Assembly (NCBI GenBank): GCA_902475025.1
Contig: CABRXX010000001.1
Span: forward strand, 1-64,000
Length of the DNA: 64,000 nucleotides
Source: Merdiplasma sp905207905
Lineage (GTDB): Bacteria; Bacillota; Clostridia; Lachnospirales; Lachnospiraceae
Reading direction: 5' to 3'
The notes beneath the pieces were generated by a model. The model did no database searches and had not been told where the DNA came from. It saw only the letters and a program-made list of their open reading frames with translations. Below are positions 50,214 to 59,107 of the stretch, piece after piece (the first letter of the stretch is position 1; each line of letters begins with the position of its first letter). A program made the translations under genes and the position numbers.

Positions 50214-52670
50214 CTATTGCAGCTGCAGCTGTTCGATCTGCCGATATTCGTCAGTCATATCAAAAGAGGTAACAATGCCAAGGCCCGGTCGAACCAGATA
50301 GAGTGTATTATGAATATACAGTCCTCTGGTAGTGGTATCTGCATAGGGATCGTACCATGTGCCAGGCTCAATATATTCCAGCGTCATCAGCTCATCGTTG
50401 GGGGCATCCTGGCCGTTGTTGTCTGCATTGGCGGTATCTGTAGTGTCAGTATCTGGCAGACTGGGATCCTGGCTGTCAGGCGTCGCTTCTCCAGATGTGT
50501 CTGAGGAATCTTCGCTGGAAGTATTCTCCATCAGGTCATTGTAGAAATCGTAAATAAATTCTCTCTGGAATCCTTTTTCCTCATCATAGGAAAATACCAA
50601 ATAGCGGTTATCACAGGAAAAACCGAAAATATTCTTCTCTGGATCAATGAGAATGGACTTGTAGTCATTTAAGGAGTCACACCAGGTAATTCCATTGATT
50701 ACCAGTTTATCCACCTCGGTCACGTTGGCCGGATCGGAGATGTCAAACATGGAAAGCTTCAGTCCAGTGGTGGTACCAGTATTTTCATCTGCTTCATAGC
50801 CAAGGCCGAGAAGAAGATCCTCGCTGTAGAAGTGCAGGTAGGAGGAAAAACCACTGACTTTCAGATTCCCAAGAACCTTTGGAGCAGCAGGATCCGACAG
50901 ATCTACGGAGAAGAGAGGATCTGTCTGACGGAACGTGACAAAGTATCCTGTATCTCCCATAAACCTTGCGGAGCGCACGGTCTCACCGGGAGCCAGATCC
51001 TTGATCGCGCCGACAAGTTTCAGGTTGGGATCCAGAATGTAGAGCCCATTGCTTTCATTGTAATCCTCATCGTAGCTGGTGGTGACCATCCTGAGATAGC
51101 CATTGTACTCATTCAGGGAGAAGGAGTCATTCACGTAGCCTTCCACAGAACCTGCAGCAATGCCAGTGATGATGCCGTCCTCATAGTGGAGTTTTAAAAT
51201 TTCAGTCTGTGTGGTGGCGCTGTCCCAATTTTCATTGGCAATGTAAATATTTTCCTGGCTGGCATAGAAGGCGGAGCCAACGGAGACTACAGCCTTGTGA
51301 TCTACAATCTGGTCTGGTTCCTGAATGTTCACGGAGGCAGCTACCAGATAGCTGGAGTGGTTTAAATGCTCCGGCAGATAGATGGAGGAGGCATCCAGCT
51401 CACCCTTACTGGTGACAGGAGTCAGATGGCTTTCCTCGTAGGTTTCCATGACAGCAGGCGAAAAATGGGTAAACAGGTAAATATAATTTCCGTTTTTGCG
51501 GGATTGCTGGTAACCGCCATCCTGGGTTACACTGCCCAAAAGCTTGGGCTCGTTTTTAACGGAAATATCATAGGTGTATAGGTGGGTTTTGCTTCCGGAT
51601 TTGGCAGAGATCACGTCTTCATTGGAATTTTCCATCTCTGTATAATAGCCGGAGGTAATCACGGACAGACGGTCATTGTCCAGATACATTTCCTGTACGG
51701 TTTCTTCCGGGGAGAAAGTAAGGTGGGACACAATCTCCATGGAACCGTCTTTTGCAGACAGGATTTCCAGAGATCCGCTGCGCCTTAAAATATAAATATA
51801 TTCGCCGTCTGTTTTTACAATATCCCCTTCATCCACCCCTGCTTCCTGGAGATTGGTGGTGGAGTAGTCCGGGGCGTTGGAGGAACCGGCTGCAAGTTGG
51901 GGGGTAGCCTCCGTGTCAGCTGCGATTTCCAGGGTATTGACGCCAAATCCGGTATCATACAGTGTTTCTTCCCGCAGCAAAGACTGCTGGCCGAAGGTTT
52001 CTTTTAAGGCTTCATACACTGTTTCGTAGCTTTCTACCGGTTTTAAAGAGGCAGTCATGGGGATGGGATTTTCGGTCTCTGCTTCTGCTTTCGCAGGATC
52101 TGCAGTTCGGGTTTCCTTATTTGCCCTGGAATCAGGTACAACGCTTGTATTGTCATCTGTCTGATTGTTTTTCAGGCTGTATTCCTCCTGGGTGTCATCA
52201 GAAGCGGCTGCGTGTTCTTTGATATTTTCCTCCCCTGTATGATCCGGAGCGGAAGCATCTGTGTCTGTTCTTTCGGCGGCAGACTGCGCAGGGCTGTCAG
52301 AGACTTCACCAACTTCAGAGATCAGTTCCTGATCCAGAAGCAGGAGATCCTCAGGGGTGTCCTGATTTCCCGAGGGTTCATTGGCAAACTGTGTCTGGGA
52401 AGTCAGCTCCCGGGTGGCACTCAAGTGTCCGGCCTGCCAAGATACTGCGATAACGACGGCAAAAGCGGCGGCCAGTCCTCCTAAGCGGTAGACAGAGATC
52501 CTTTTTTTACGGGCAGGCTGTTTGTCCGGAGACTGAGCAGTCTGTTGGGAAGCCGGATCTTTCGTCTGTGTTTTCAGCATGGTTTCTATGGCTTCCGGGC
52601 TTAGGGAATCCGGAGGGGTAATCTGGTGTGCAGTTTCTTTTAACTGTTCCAGGAGATCTTTTTCATTCAT
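50214..52670 (-). CDS. Membrane-anchored beta-propeller protein, probable anti-sigma factor
   Basis: An 818-residue protein with three parts. The cytoplasmic N-terminus (about 1-55) looks like a short anti-sigma domain (LLEQLKETAHQITPPDSLS). One membrane segment follows (about 60-80, LGGLAAAFAVVIAVSW). The outside part has a Ser/Asp/Glu-rich linker to about 200 and a beta-propeller domain of the secreted COG4880 type, with the landmark TNLQEAGVDEGDIVKTDGEY and many repeated blades (YIYILRRSGSLEIL; FSVDLSDPAAPKVLG; LSMFDISDPANVTEV). The start at 52679 abuts the ribosome site; the ATG at 52670 is better spaced. The sigma factor gene is 17 bp upstream, so the pair forms a sensing unit. Confidence 0.88.
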   Translation of the reverse strand: MNEKDLLEQLKETAHQITPPDSLSPEAIETMLKTQTKDPASQQTAQSPDKQPARKKRISVYRLGGLAAAFAVVIAVSWQAGHLSATRELTSQTQFANEPSGNQDTPEDLLLLDQELISEVGEVSDSPAQSAAERTDTDASAPDHTGEENIKEHAAASDDTQEEYSLKNNQTDDNTSVVPDSRANKETRTADPAKAEAETENPIPMTASLKPVESYETVYEALKETFGQQSLLREETLYDTGFGVNTLEIAADTEATPQLAAGSSNAPDYSTTNLQEAGVDEGDIVKTDGEYIYILRRSGSLEILSAKDGSMEIVSHLTFSPEETVQEMYLDNDRLSVITSGYYTEMENSNEDVISAKSGSKTHLYTYDISVKNEPKLLGSVTQDGGYQQSRKNGNYIYLFTHFSPAVMETYEESHLTPVTSKGELDASSIYLPEHLNHSSYLVAASVNIQEPDQIVDHKAVVSVGSAFYASQENIYIANENWDSATTQTEILKLHYEDGIITGIAAGSVEGYVNDSFSLNEYNGYLRMVTTSYDEDYNESNGLYILDPNLKLVGAIKDLAPGETVRSARFMGDTGYFVTFRQTDPLFSVDLSDPAAPKVLGNLKVSGFSSYLHFYSEDLLLGLGYEADENTGTTTGLKLSMFDISDPANVTEVDKLVINGITWCDSLNDYKSILIDPEKNIFGFSCDNRYLVFSYDEEKGFQREFIYDFYNDLMENTSSEDSSDTSGEATPDSQDPSLPDTDTTDTANADNNGQDAPNDELMTLEYIEPGTWYDPYADTTTRGLYIHNTLYLVRPGLGIVTSFDMTDEYRQIEQLQLQ

Positions 52671-52687
52671 ATTATTCATCCTTTCTA

Positions 52688-53191
52688 TTAGTCAGCCAAT
52701 TTTTCCTGCATTTTTTTCAGGGCTCTGCTCTGTTTAGACCGGACGGTATTTTCATTTAAGTTCAAAAGCTGTCCGATTTCACTGCTGGTATACCCGGCAA
52801 AGAGATTGAGGGATAAAATCATTCTGGCTTCATCATCCAGAGCCCAGAAGGCTTCCTGGACATCCAGCTTCCGGTTCAGATCCGGGGAGACTGCCTCCAA
52901 ATCCTCAGGAAGCTCTGCCGTCTTGTCCAGATAGGATTTTAGTCTCTGTTTGCATTTGTTCGTGAGAATCTTAAACATCCAGGATTTAAAAGCCTCCGGT
53001 TTTTTCAAAGAGCGGATCTGCCGAAAAGCGTCTGTCACCGTGTCGCTGACCGCATCCTCCGCATCCGGCGTATTTTTTAATGTATAAAGGGCAAACCGGT
53101 ACAAATCCTGATAAATCATTTCGTACAGCCGGGCAAAAGCGTGGGCATCTCCAAGCCTTGCCTGGTTTACCAGATCTGTGCTGTATTCCAT
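52688..53191 (-). CDS. ECF-type RNA polymerase sigma factor
   Basis: A 167-residue sigma-70 family protein lacking regions 1 and 3, as in ECF sigma factors. Region 2 covers about 10-80 (FARLYEMIYQDLYRFALYTL, then DAEDAVSDTVTDAFRQI) and region 4 about 110-165 (ILSLNLFAGYTSSEIGQLLN, LNENTVRSKQSRALKKM). It should recruit RNA polymerase to a small regulon, held in check by the adjacent membrane propeller protein. AGGAGG precedes the ATG at 53191. Upstream a perfect palindrome AACAAAAATTTTTGTT (53228-53243) might be part of an autoregulatory region. Confidence 0.92.
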   Translation of the reverse strand: MEYSTDLVNQARLGDAHAFARLYEMIYQDLYRFALYTLKNTPDAEDAVSDTVTDAFRQIRSLKKPEAFKSWMFKILTNKCKQRLKSYLDKTAELPEDLEAVSPDLNRKLDVQEAFWALDDEARMILSLNLFAGYTSSEIGQLLNLNENTVRSKQSRALKKMQEKLAD

Positions 53192-53502
53192 ATAATATCC
53201 TCCTGCATTTCTAAAGCGCGCTGCTTCAACAAAAATTTTTGTTTCATTAATAGAGTGTCAAAAAACAAGGGAATTGTTGCATTCATTTTAAATTTTTCTC
53301 AGGGATTCTATCAGTATACAAAATACCATATAAAGTGCAAGATGATTTTGCATGAATGGATATAAAACTCATTATAGCTTCAAAATAGAAGAAATGGAAT
53401 AACTACAATGAGAGTAAAATAGCAGGGAAAAGAATTGTGAAACAGCCAATGCCATTTGTTCGTGCTGAACTGCTACATATACAAGATTATCCAGAAATAT
53501 AA

Positions 53503-53531
53503 TTGACAAAAAGAGAATTATTTTATACAAT
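53503..53531 (+). promoter_or_regulatory. Promoter upstream of the second Rpn-like gene
   Basis: TTGACA (53503-53508), 17 bp, TACAAT (53526-53531). The predicted leader is about 215 nt. The rest of the 53192-53752 gap is AT-rich, with no gene I can support; a GGAGGAG at 53586 is not followed by a usable start. Confidence 0.7.
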
Positions 53532-53752
53532 ATAAAATAAAATGGAAGGGTATAGATTTTGAGAAAAAGGTGAATGTGGGTTAAGGAGGAGACGCTTATA
53601 CAAATCTGGCAGTCTCATGTACGTTATTCCTATAGCCTTTATTTAAGAAGGGAACTTGTGTCTTGTATCGAGAGAGGAATGATGGTAAGATGGGCTGAAA
53701 GCAAAGGTTTGTGAGAGAGGCTTCTCTGGCGAGAGTGCAGGAGGAGATAAGG

Positions 53753-54598
53753 GTGACAAAAGGGAAAATAGTTTTAGGAAACAATCTGGAAATTAGATAT
53801 GCAAAATATAAGGGGATTTTAAAAAATCTTACAATTATGAGTGATATATTTATGCGCAATGTTTTAAAAGAAAAGATATGCACAGAATATGTCCTGCAGG
53901 TAATATTGCAAAAGAAGGATCTGAAGATCACGGATCAAATAATACAGAAGGATTATAAAAATTTACAGGGACGTTCAGCCATTTTAGATTGTGTGGCAAG
54001 AGATTTGGAGGGCAAGCAGTTTAATATTGAGATACAGCAGGATAAGGAAGGCGCAGCACCAAAAAGAGCAAGGTATCACAGCGCATTACTGGATATGGAT
54101 ATCTTAAATCCAGGGCAGGAATTTAAAGAACTTCCAGAAAGCTATGTGATATTTATCACTAGGGAAGATGTTTTGGGGCATGGATTTACGATTTATCATG
54201 TAAATAGAACTATTGAAGAGACAGGACAGATTTTCGAGGATGAAGCTCATATCATATATGTAAATTCTGCAGTACAGGAGGACACGGAACTGGGAGACCT
54301 GCTCCATGACCTGCATTGCAAAAATGCAGATGAAATGTACAGTGAAATTTTGGCGAGCCGGGTGCGCCAGTTGAAGGAGACAGAGAAGGGAGTTGATTTT
54401 ATGTGTCAGGAAATGGAGCGGATCTATGAAGAAGGCACAGAGTATGGGATAGAAATAGGGGAGAGGAGAAAGGCGCAGGAGACGGTATTTTCTTTGGCGG
54501 AAATGGGATTTTCCATAGAGCAGATTGCCCAAGCAGTTAAGATTAATCGGAAAATCGTGGAGGATTGGTTGGAAGAATCAGTGAGCACATTGAAATAA
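53753..54598 (+). CDS. Rpn family PD-(D/E)XK nuclease
   Basis: A 281-residue Rpn-like protein. The nuclease core is LDCVARDLEGKQFNIEIQQD (Asp, then Glu-x-Gln), followed by KRARYHSALLDMDIL, the YVIFITREDVLGHG strand and IIYVNSAVQEDTELGDLLHD. The C-terminus ends with EYGIEIGERRKAQETV and a helix-turn-helix-like tail (IEQIAQAVKINRKIVEDWL). The GTG at 53753 follows AGGAGG by 8 nt and is preferred over the GTG at 53711. It differs strongly from the protein at 44525, so these are separate subfamilies, not a recent duplication. Confidence 0.82.
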   Translation: MTKGKIVLGNNLEIRYAKYKGILKNLTIMSDIFMRNVLKEKICTEYVLQVILQKKDLKITDQIIQKDYKNLQGRSAILDCVARDLEGKQFNIEIQQDKEGAAPKRARYHSALLDMDILNPGQEFKELPESYVIFITREDVLGHGFTIYHVNRTIEETGQIFEDEAHIIYVNSAVQEDTELGDLLHDLHCKNADEMYSEILASRVRQLKETEKGVDFMCQEMERIYEEGTEYGIEIGERRKAQETVFSLAEMGFSIEQIAQAVKINRKIVEDWLEESVSTLK

Positions 54599-54746
54599 GA
54601 AGAACCGTCTGTTCGTTTATGTGATCCGTATGTACGGAAAGGAAGAGGGTTGTTGAAGCGACCATATTCAGCAGAGAAGTTTGCATGGGGATTTTTCTTA
54701 AAAAAAATGATGGAGTAAAAGTGGAAAATTTTGATCAAAAATTATC

Positions 54747-54790
54747 GTCGCCCTATTCAGAAAAAGTTACCTTTTTCTGAATAGGGCGAC
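54747..54790. other. Perfect 20-bp inverted repeat with a 4-base loop
   Basis: GTCGCCCTATTCAGAAAAAG (54747-54766), loop TTAC, CTTTTTCTGAATAGGGCGAC (54771-54790). All 20 pairs match. The T-run is inside the stem, so it does not look like a standard terminator, although it may stop the Rpn-like gene. It does not belong to repeat families A, B or D. The rest of the 54599-54909 gap shows nothing recognisable. Confidence 0.8.
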
Positions 54791-54909
54791 GGTGCTGTTG
54801 TCAAACTGTATTACTGTAAACGGAACGGTTAAATGTTATTAAATATTAAAATCATAGAAAAGCTGTTTTAATCTGCTGGCTGTGGGCCAATAGGCACAGG
54901 GGTTGAGAT

Positions 54910-56568
54910 CTACTCCATTTTTAGGCCCAGTTTATCTGCTTCGATCTGGGAGGCCACCAGGCTTTCGCCGCAGTACATTTTGCGCAGCTTGGGCTTTTCA
55001 ATCTTGCCGGTGGGATTTCTGGGAATGTTGGCAAAGATGATTTTTCTGGGACGCTTGTAGCGGGGAAGCTGCCGACAGAAATCCTGAATATCCTCCTCTG
55101 TGCAGAAACATCCCTCTTTAAATTCAATGATGGCCAAGGTGATCTCACCCAGACGCTTGTCGGGAAGGCCGATGACCGCAGCGTCCTTGATAGCAGAATG
55201 GGAGCGGAGAAAATCTTCGATCTGAACCGGGTAAATATTCTCGCCGCCGGAGATGATCACATCCTTCTTGCGGTCTACCAGGTAGATAAAGCCGTCTGCG
55301 TCCTGCTCTGCCATATCGCCAGTATAGAGCCAGCCGTCTTTTAAAACTTCATCCGTTGCCTTTTGATCCCGGTAGTAGCAGGTCATAACGCCAGGGCCCT
55401 TGACGCAAAGCTCGCCTACCTGCCCCTGTTTTACCGGGATACCAGTCTCGTTTACGATCTGAGTTTGCCAGCCGTATCCGGGAATGCCAATAGCGCCCAC
55501 TTTGTGAATATTTTCTACGCCCAGATGTACGCAGCCTGGACCAATGGATTCACTGAGCCCATAGTTGGTATCGTACTGGTGGTTAGGAAACACCGCCTTC
55601 CAGCGTTCAATGAGGCTTGGGGGCACGGGCTGGGCGCCAATGTGCATCAGACGCCACTGAGACAGTTCATAGTCAGCAGGATTCAGTTTACCGCTGTCAA
55701 TATTGTCCAGAATGTCCTGGGCCCAGGGAACCAGCAGCCATACAATAGTACATTTTTCCTTGGAAACGGCATCGAAAATGAATTCCGGCTTTGTTCCCTT
55801 TAACAGAACCGCTTTTCCTCCCACCAGGAAGGAACCGAACCAGTGCATCTTGGCTCCGGTGTGATACAAGGGAGGAATGCAGAGGAACACGTCCTGATGG
55901 GTCTGGCTGTGGTGGTTTTGTTCTACCTTGGCAGCGTGCATCAGACTGGTATGGTTGTGAAGGATGGCCTTTGGGAAGCCTGTGGTGCCGGAGGAGAAAT
56001 AAATTACAGCATCGTCCTCATCATCAATGGGAATGCAGGGGGAGGTGCTGGGATAATCAATGGTCAAGCTATTGTAATCCTCTGCAAAGGAGGGACAGTT
56101 GGCGCCCACATAGAATAGCAGCCGGTTTTTAATGATGGAATCTGCAATATCCTCAATACGGCCGATAAATTCCGGGCCGAATACCAGAACATCCACCTGG
56201 GCCAGATCGGCGCAGTACTGGATCTCTTCGGCAGTGTAGCGGAAGTTAAAGGGAACAGCCAATGCTCCGGTTTTTAAGACGCCAAAATAAATGGGCAGCC
56301 ATTCCAGACAGTTCATCAGCAGGATGCCCACTTTATCTCCTTTTTTTACCCCTCTGGCCAGAAGCATATTGGCAAAGCGGTTGGCTTTTTCGTTAAATAC
56401 ATTCCAGGTGATCTCCCTGCGATAGTAGGAGGGAGAACTGGATTCAATGAGTTCGTACTCCTTCCAGGTGATCCGGCGATTTTCTTTCATTTCCGGATTG
56501 ATCTCCACTAAACAAGTTTCATTCCCGTAGAGCAGGCAGTTTCGCTCCAATATGTCAGTAATCGGCAT
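54910..56568 (-). CDS. AMP-forming acyl-CoA synthetase
   Basis: A 552-residue ANL-superfamily ligase that activates a carboxylic acid via acyl-AMP and transfers it to CoA. Motifs in order: IYFSSGTTGFPKAILHNH (P-loop-like), YGLSESIGPG, GWLYTGDMAEQDADGFIYLV, DRKKDVIISGGENIYP and the catalytic lysine in NPTGKIEKPKLRK. Substrate is uncertain; medium-chain, branched or aryl acids are possible. The N-terminal 60 residues contain a Ser/Tyr-rich stretch (YELIESSSPSYYRREITW) not seen in many relatives. It is transcribed away from the aromatic fermentation operon, which suggests an aryl or fermentation acid. Confidence 0.88.
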   Translation of the reverse strand: MPITDILERNCLLYGNETCLVEINPEMKENRRITWKEYELIESSSPSYYRREITWNVFNEKANRFANMLLARGVKKGDKVGILLMNCLEWLPIYFGVLKTGALAVPFNFRYTAEEIQYCADLAQVDVLVFGPEFIGRIEDIADSIIKNRLLFYVGANCPSFAEDYNSLTIDYPSTSPCIPIDDEDDAVIYFSSGTTGFPKAILHNHTSLMHAAKVEQNHHSQTHQDVFLCIPPLYHTGAKMHWFGSFLVGGKAVLLKGTKPEFIFDAVSKEKCTIVWLLVPWAQDILDNIDSGKLNPADYELSQWRLMHIGAQPVPPSLIERWKAVFPNHQYDTNYGLSESIGPGCVHLGVENIHKVGAIGIPGYGWQTQIVNETGIPVKQGQVGELCVKGPGVMTCYYRDQKATDEVLKDGWLYTGDMAEQDADGFIYLVDRKKDVIISGGENIYPVQIEDFLRSHSAIKDAAVIGLPDKRLGEITLAIIEFKEGCFCTEEDIQDFCRQLPRYKRPRKIIFANIPRNPTGKIEKPKLRKMYCGESLVASQIEADKLGLKME

Positions 56569-56624
56569 GACGTTTCCCCTTACTTATTATTAAAAAATTA
56601 TTAAGAAAGATAGGTGTGTCTAGT

Positions 56625-56657
56625 ACAACGAATAGAAAGGAACGTATGATTCGTTGT
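56625..56657. promoter_or_regulatory. Inverted repeat upstream of the acyl-CoA synthetase gene
   Basis: ACAACGAAT (56625-56633) and ATTCGTTGT (56649-56657), perfect 9-bp arms 15 bp apart, extended by partial matches outside. On the minus strand a TTGCTT/TCATAC promoter could overlap it. A regulator-binding site is a reasonable guess. Confidence 0.5.
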
Positions 56658-56913
56658 GTTAGTGTAAAGCAAAAAATTTAATGCTTTTTCTCTTTCTAGT
56701 GTTAAAGTGAATTATAGCCCATTTACGGGGGGATGTCAAGATAAACACAGGCAGGTACGCTCCCAAATTTGGCGCAGATATGTTCCAGAGTATGGCTGCA
56801 AAGTCTGGGCTCGATTCTGTTACAAAATTTGAGAGTACAGCAGGCTGCAAAGAATATCTCAGAAGATCAGTCAGGAATACCGTGTAAAAAGCAGAAAAAA
56901 TTTAATTGTTTAA

Positions 56914-56942
56914 TTGCTTAAAGTACAAAAGTGTGCTAAAAT
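56914..56942 (+). promoter_or_regulatory. Promoter of the aromatic amino acid fermentation operon
   Basis: TTGCTT (56914-56919), 17 bp, TAAAAT (56937-56942). An alternative TTGACA at 56979 has no good -10. The leader to the regulator gene would be about 125 nt. Apart from this and the inverted repeat at 56625-56657, the 56569-57073 gap holds nothing I can support. Confidence 0.6.
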
Positions 56943-57073
56943 AATATTAGTTTGCTGCCATTCATAAGAAAAACAGTGTTGACAAAATAGTGGTATGACA
57001 GAGGAATGGGAATGATAAGGATTTGCAGAATTGTTTTACCGGATACAGAACCGGTAGGAGGAAGGGGTGTCTT

Positions 57074-57373
57074 ATGTCAAAAGCAATGGAGCAGAATTAT
57101 TGTGCAGAAATGTACGAAAGTATTCTGAAACTGGAAAATGTGGAGCAGTGCAGGAGATTTTTCCTGGATCTGTGCAGTCCGGCGGAGCTGGCGGCCATGG
57201 AGCAGCGCTATATGGTAGCCAAGATGCTGTATGAAGGAAAGGTGTATACGGAGATTGGCAGTGAAATTCACGCCAGCAGCGCCACCATCAGCCGGGTAAA
57301 GCGGATGCTTACCAGCGGGGAGGATGGCCTGAGAGAGATTTTTGATAAAGAGAGAAAGGAGAACGGAGTATGA
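57074..57373 (+). CDS. TrpR-like regulator, YerC/YecD family
   Basis: A 99-residue protein of the TrpR-like family YerC. It shows FLDLCSPAELAAMEQRYMVA and a helix-turn-helix (YTEIGSEIHASSATISRVKR). In Bacillus the YerC family is a small DNA-binding regulator of poorly known role; in this position control of aromatic amino acid breakdown is an attractive inference. The ATG at 57074 follows TAGGAGG (57055-57061). Its stop codon overlaps the iorA start (ATGA), so the regulator and enzyme genes are translated together. Confidence 0.88.
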   Translation: MSKAMEQNYCAEMYESILKLENVEQCRRFFLDLCSPAELAAMEQRYMVAKMLYEGKVYTEIGSEIHASSATISRVKRMLTSGEDGLREIFDKERKENGV

Positions 57374-59097
57374 AACAGCTGATGTTGGGAAATGCGGCCG
57401 TGGCCAGAGGACTTTACGAGGCAGGCTGCAGTGTGGTTTCCAGTTATCCGGGCACACCCAGCACGGAGATTACAGAGGAGATCGCAAAATATGAAGAGGT
57501 GTACTGCGAGTGGGCGCCCAATGAAAAAGTGGCTATGGAAGTGGCTTTTGGCGCAGCGCTTGCGGGAAAGAGAAGTTTTTGCGGAATGAAGCATGTGGGG
57601 CTGAACGTGGCGGCAGATCCGCTGTTTACCATTTCTTACATAGGAGTGAACGGAGGAATGGTGATCGGAGTAGCAGATGATGCAGGGATGCATTCTTCTC
57701 AGAATGAGCAGGATTCCCGTCATTATGCCAAGGCTTCCAAGGTGCCTATGCTGGAGCCCGCGGATTCGTCGGAGGCTCTGGAGTACACCAAGCTGGCGTT
57801 TGAACTGTCTGAACAATTTGATACTCCGGTATTTATTAAAATGTGCACCAGGATCTCCCATTCTCAGAGTATTGTGGAGACAGGAGAGCGGAGCTTGCCT
57901 CCGGTGCGGCCCTATGAAAAAAACATAGGAAAAAATGTGATGATGCCGGCCAATGCAAGGAAAAAACATCCCATTGTGGAGCAGCGGATGAGAGATCTGG
58001 CAGAGTATGCGGAGACTTCACCTTTAAATAGGGTGGAACTGAATGGAACCAAGCTTGGCATCATTACGTCCTCCACCTCTTATCAGTATGTGAAAGAGGT
58101 TTACGGGGAGGAAGTGAGCATTCTGAAGTTGGGAATGGTATGGCCGCTTCCGGAAAAGTTGATTCGTTCCTTTGCAGAGAGGATGGAGAAGGTGCTGGTG
58201 GTGGAAGAGCTGGATCCCTTTATTGAGGAGTTTTGCTGCAATCTGGGTCTGGAAGTATCTGGAAAGGATCTGCTGCCTCTGGAGGGAGAGTTCTCTCAGA
58301 ATTTTCTGGCCAAGCGTCTGGGAAGGAGGGCGCCGGAAGGACTTGAGCTGGAAGAAGCTATGCCGGTGCGGCCTCCTGTGATGTGCGCAGGATGTCCTCA
58401 CAGAGGTTTGTTTTATACACTGGCAAAAAATAAATGTGTGGTGCTGGGAGATATCGGCTGTTACACTCTGGGAGCGGCAGCGCCCCTGAATGCCATGGAG
58501 ATGAACGCCTGCATGGGAGCCTCCATCAGCTCCATCCATGGATTTAACAAGGCTTTGGGAGAGGAGAGTGAGAAACGCACGGTGGCAGTGATCGGCGATT
58601 CCACCTTTATGCATTCCGGCATGACGGGATTGGCCAATGTGGCTTACAACCAGAGCAATTCCACGATTATTATTGCAGACAATTCGATTACCGGAATGAC
58701 GGGACATCAGCAGAATCCCACCACCGGATACAATATCAAGGGAGATCCGGCGGGAAAGATTGATCTTGAGGCGCTGTGCAAGGCTATGGGATTCCATCGT
58801 GTGCGGGTGGTAGATCCCTATGATCTGGCCCAGATGGATCAGGTACTGAAGGAGGAACTGGAAGCGCCGGAGCCTTCTGTGATTATCAGCCGCCGTCCCT
58901 GCGCTTTATTAAAGTATGTGAAAGCGAAACCGGCTCTGAAGGCGGATCCGGAAAAATGCCGGGGCTGCAAGAAATGCATGAAGCTGGGCTGTCCGGCCAT
59001 CAGTATGAAAAATAAAAAGGCTGCCATTGATCCCACCCTCTGTGTAGGCTGCGGAGTCTGTCAGCAGCTCTGTGCATTTGACGCACTGGAAGCGTAA
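57370..59097 (+). CDS. iorA: Indolepyruvate:ferredoxin oxidoreductase, alpha subunit
   Basis: Catalyses the CoA-dependent oxidation of aryl pyruvates (from Trp, Phe, Tyr) to aryl-acetyl-CoA, reducing ferredoxin. The 575-residue protein has the PFOR-type N-terminal domain (SSYPGTPSTEITEEIAKYEE), the TPP-binding half (PVMCAGCPHRGLFYTLAKNK, quoted to 20; GDIGCYTLGAAAPLNAM; VIGDSTFMHSGMTG) and two 4Fe-4S clusters at the C-terminus (CRGCKKCMKLGCPA and CVGCGVCQQLC). The first of these two has the CxxCxxxxxCP variation usual in IorA. It forms a complex with IorB, encoded 10 bp downstream. Confidence 0.95.
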   Translation: MKQLMLGNAAVARGLYEAGCSVVSSYPGTPSTEITEEIAKYEEVYCEWAPNEKVAMEVAFGAALAGKRSFCGMKHVGLNVAADPLFTISYIGVNGGMVIGVADDAGMHSSQNEQDSRHYAKASKVPMLEPADSSEALEYTKLAFELSEQFDTPVFIKMCTRISHSQSIVETGERSLPPVRPYEKNIGKNVMMPANARKKHPIVEQRMRDLAEYAETSPLNRVELNGTKLGIITSSTSYQYVKEVYGEEVSILKLGMVWPLPEKLIRSFAERMEKVLVVEELDPFIEEFCCNLGLEVSGKDLLPLEGEFSQNFLAKRLGRRAPEGLELEEAMPVRPPVMCAGCPHRGLFYTLAKNKCVVLGDIGCYTLGAAAPLNAMEMNACMGASISSIHGFNKALGEESEKRTVAVIGDSTFMHSGMTGLANVAYNQSNSTIIIADNSITGMTGHQQNPTTGYNIKGDPAGKIDLEALCKAMGFHRVRVVDPYDLAQMDQVLKEELEAPEPSVIISRRPCALLKYVKAKPALKADPEKCRGCKKCMKLGCPAISMKNKKAAIDPTLCVGCGVCQQLCAFDALEA

Positions 59098-59107
59098 GGG
59101 GGATAGG

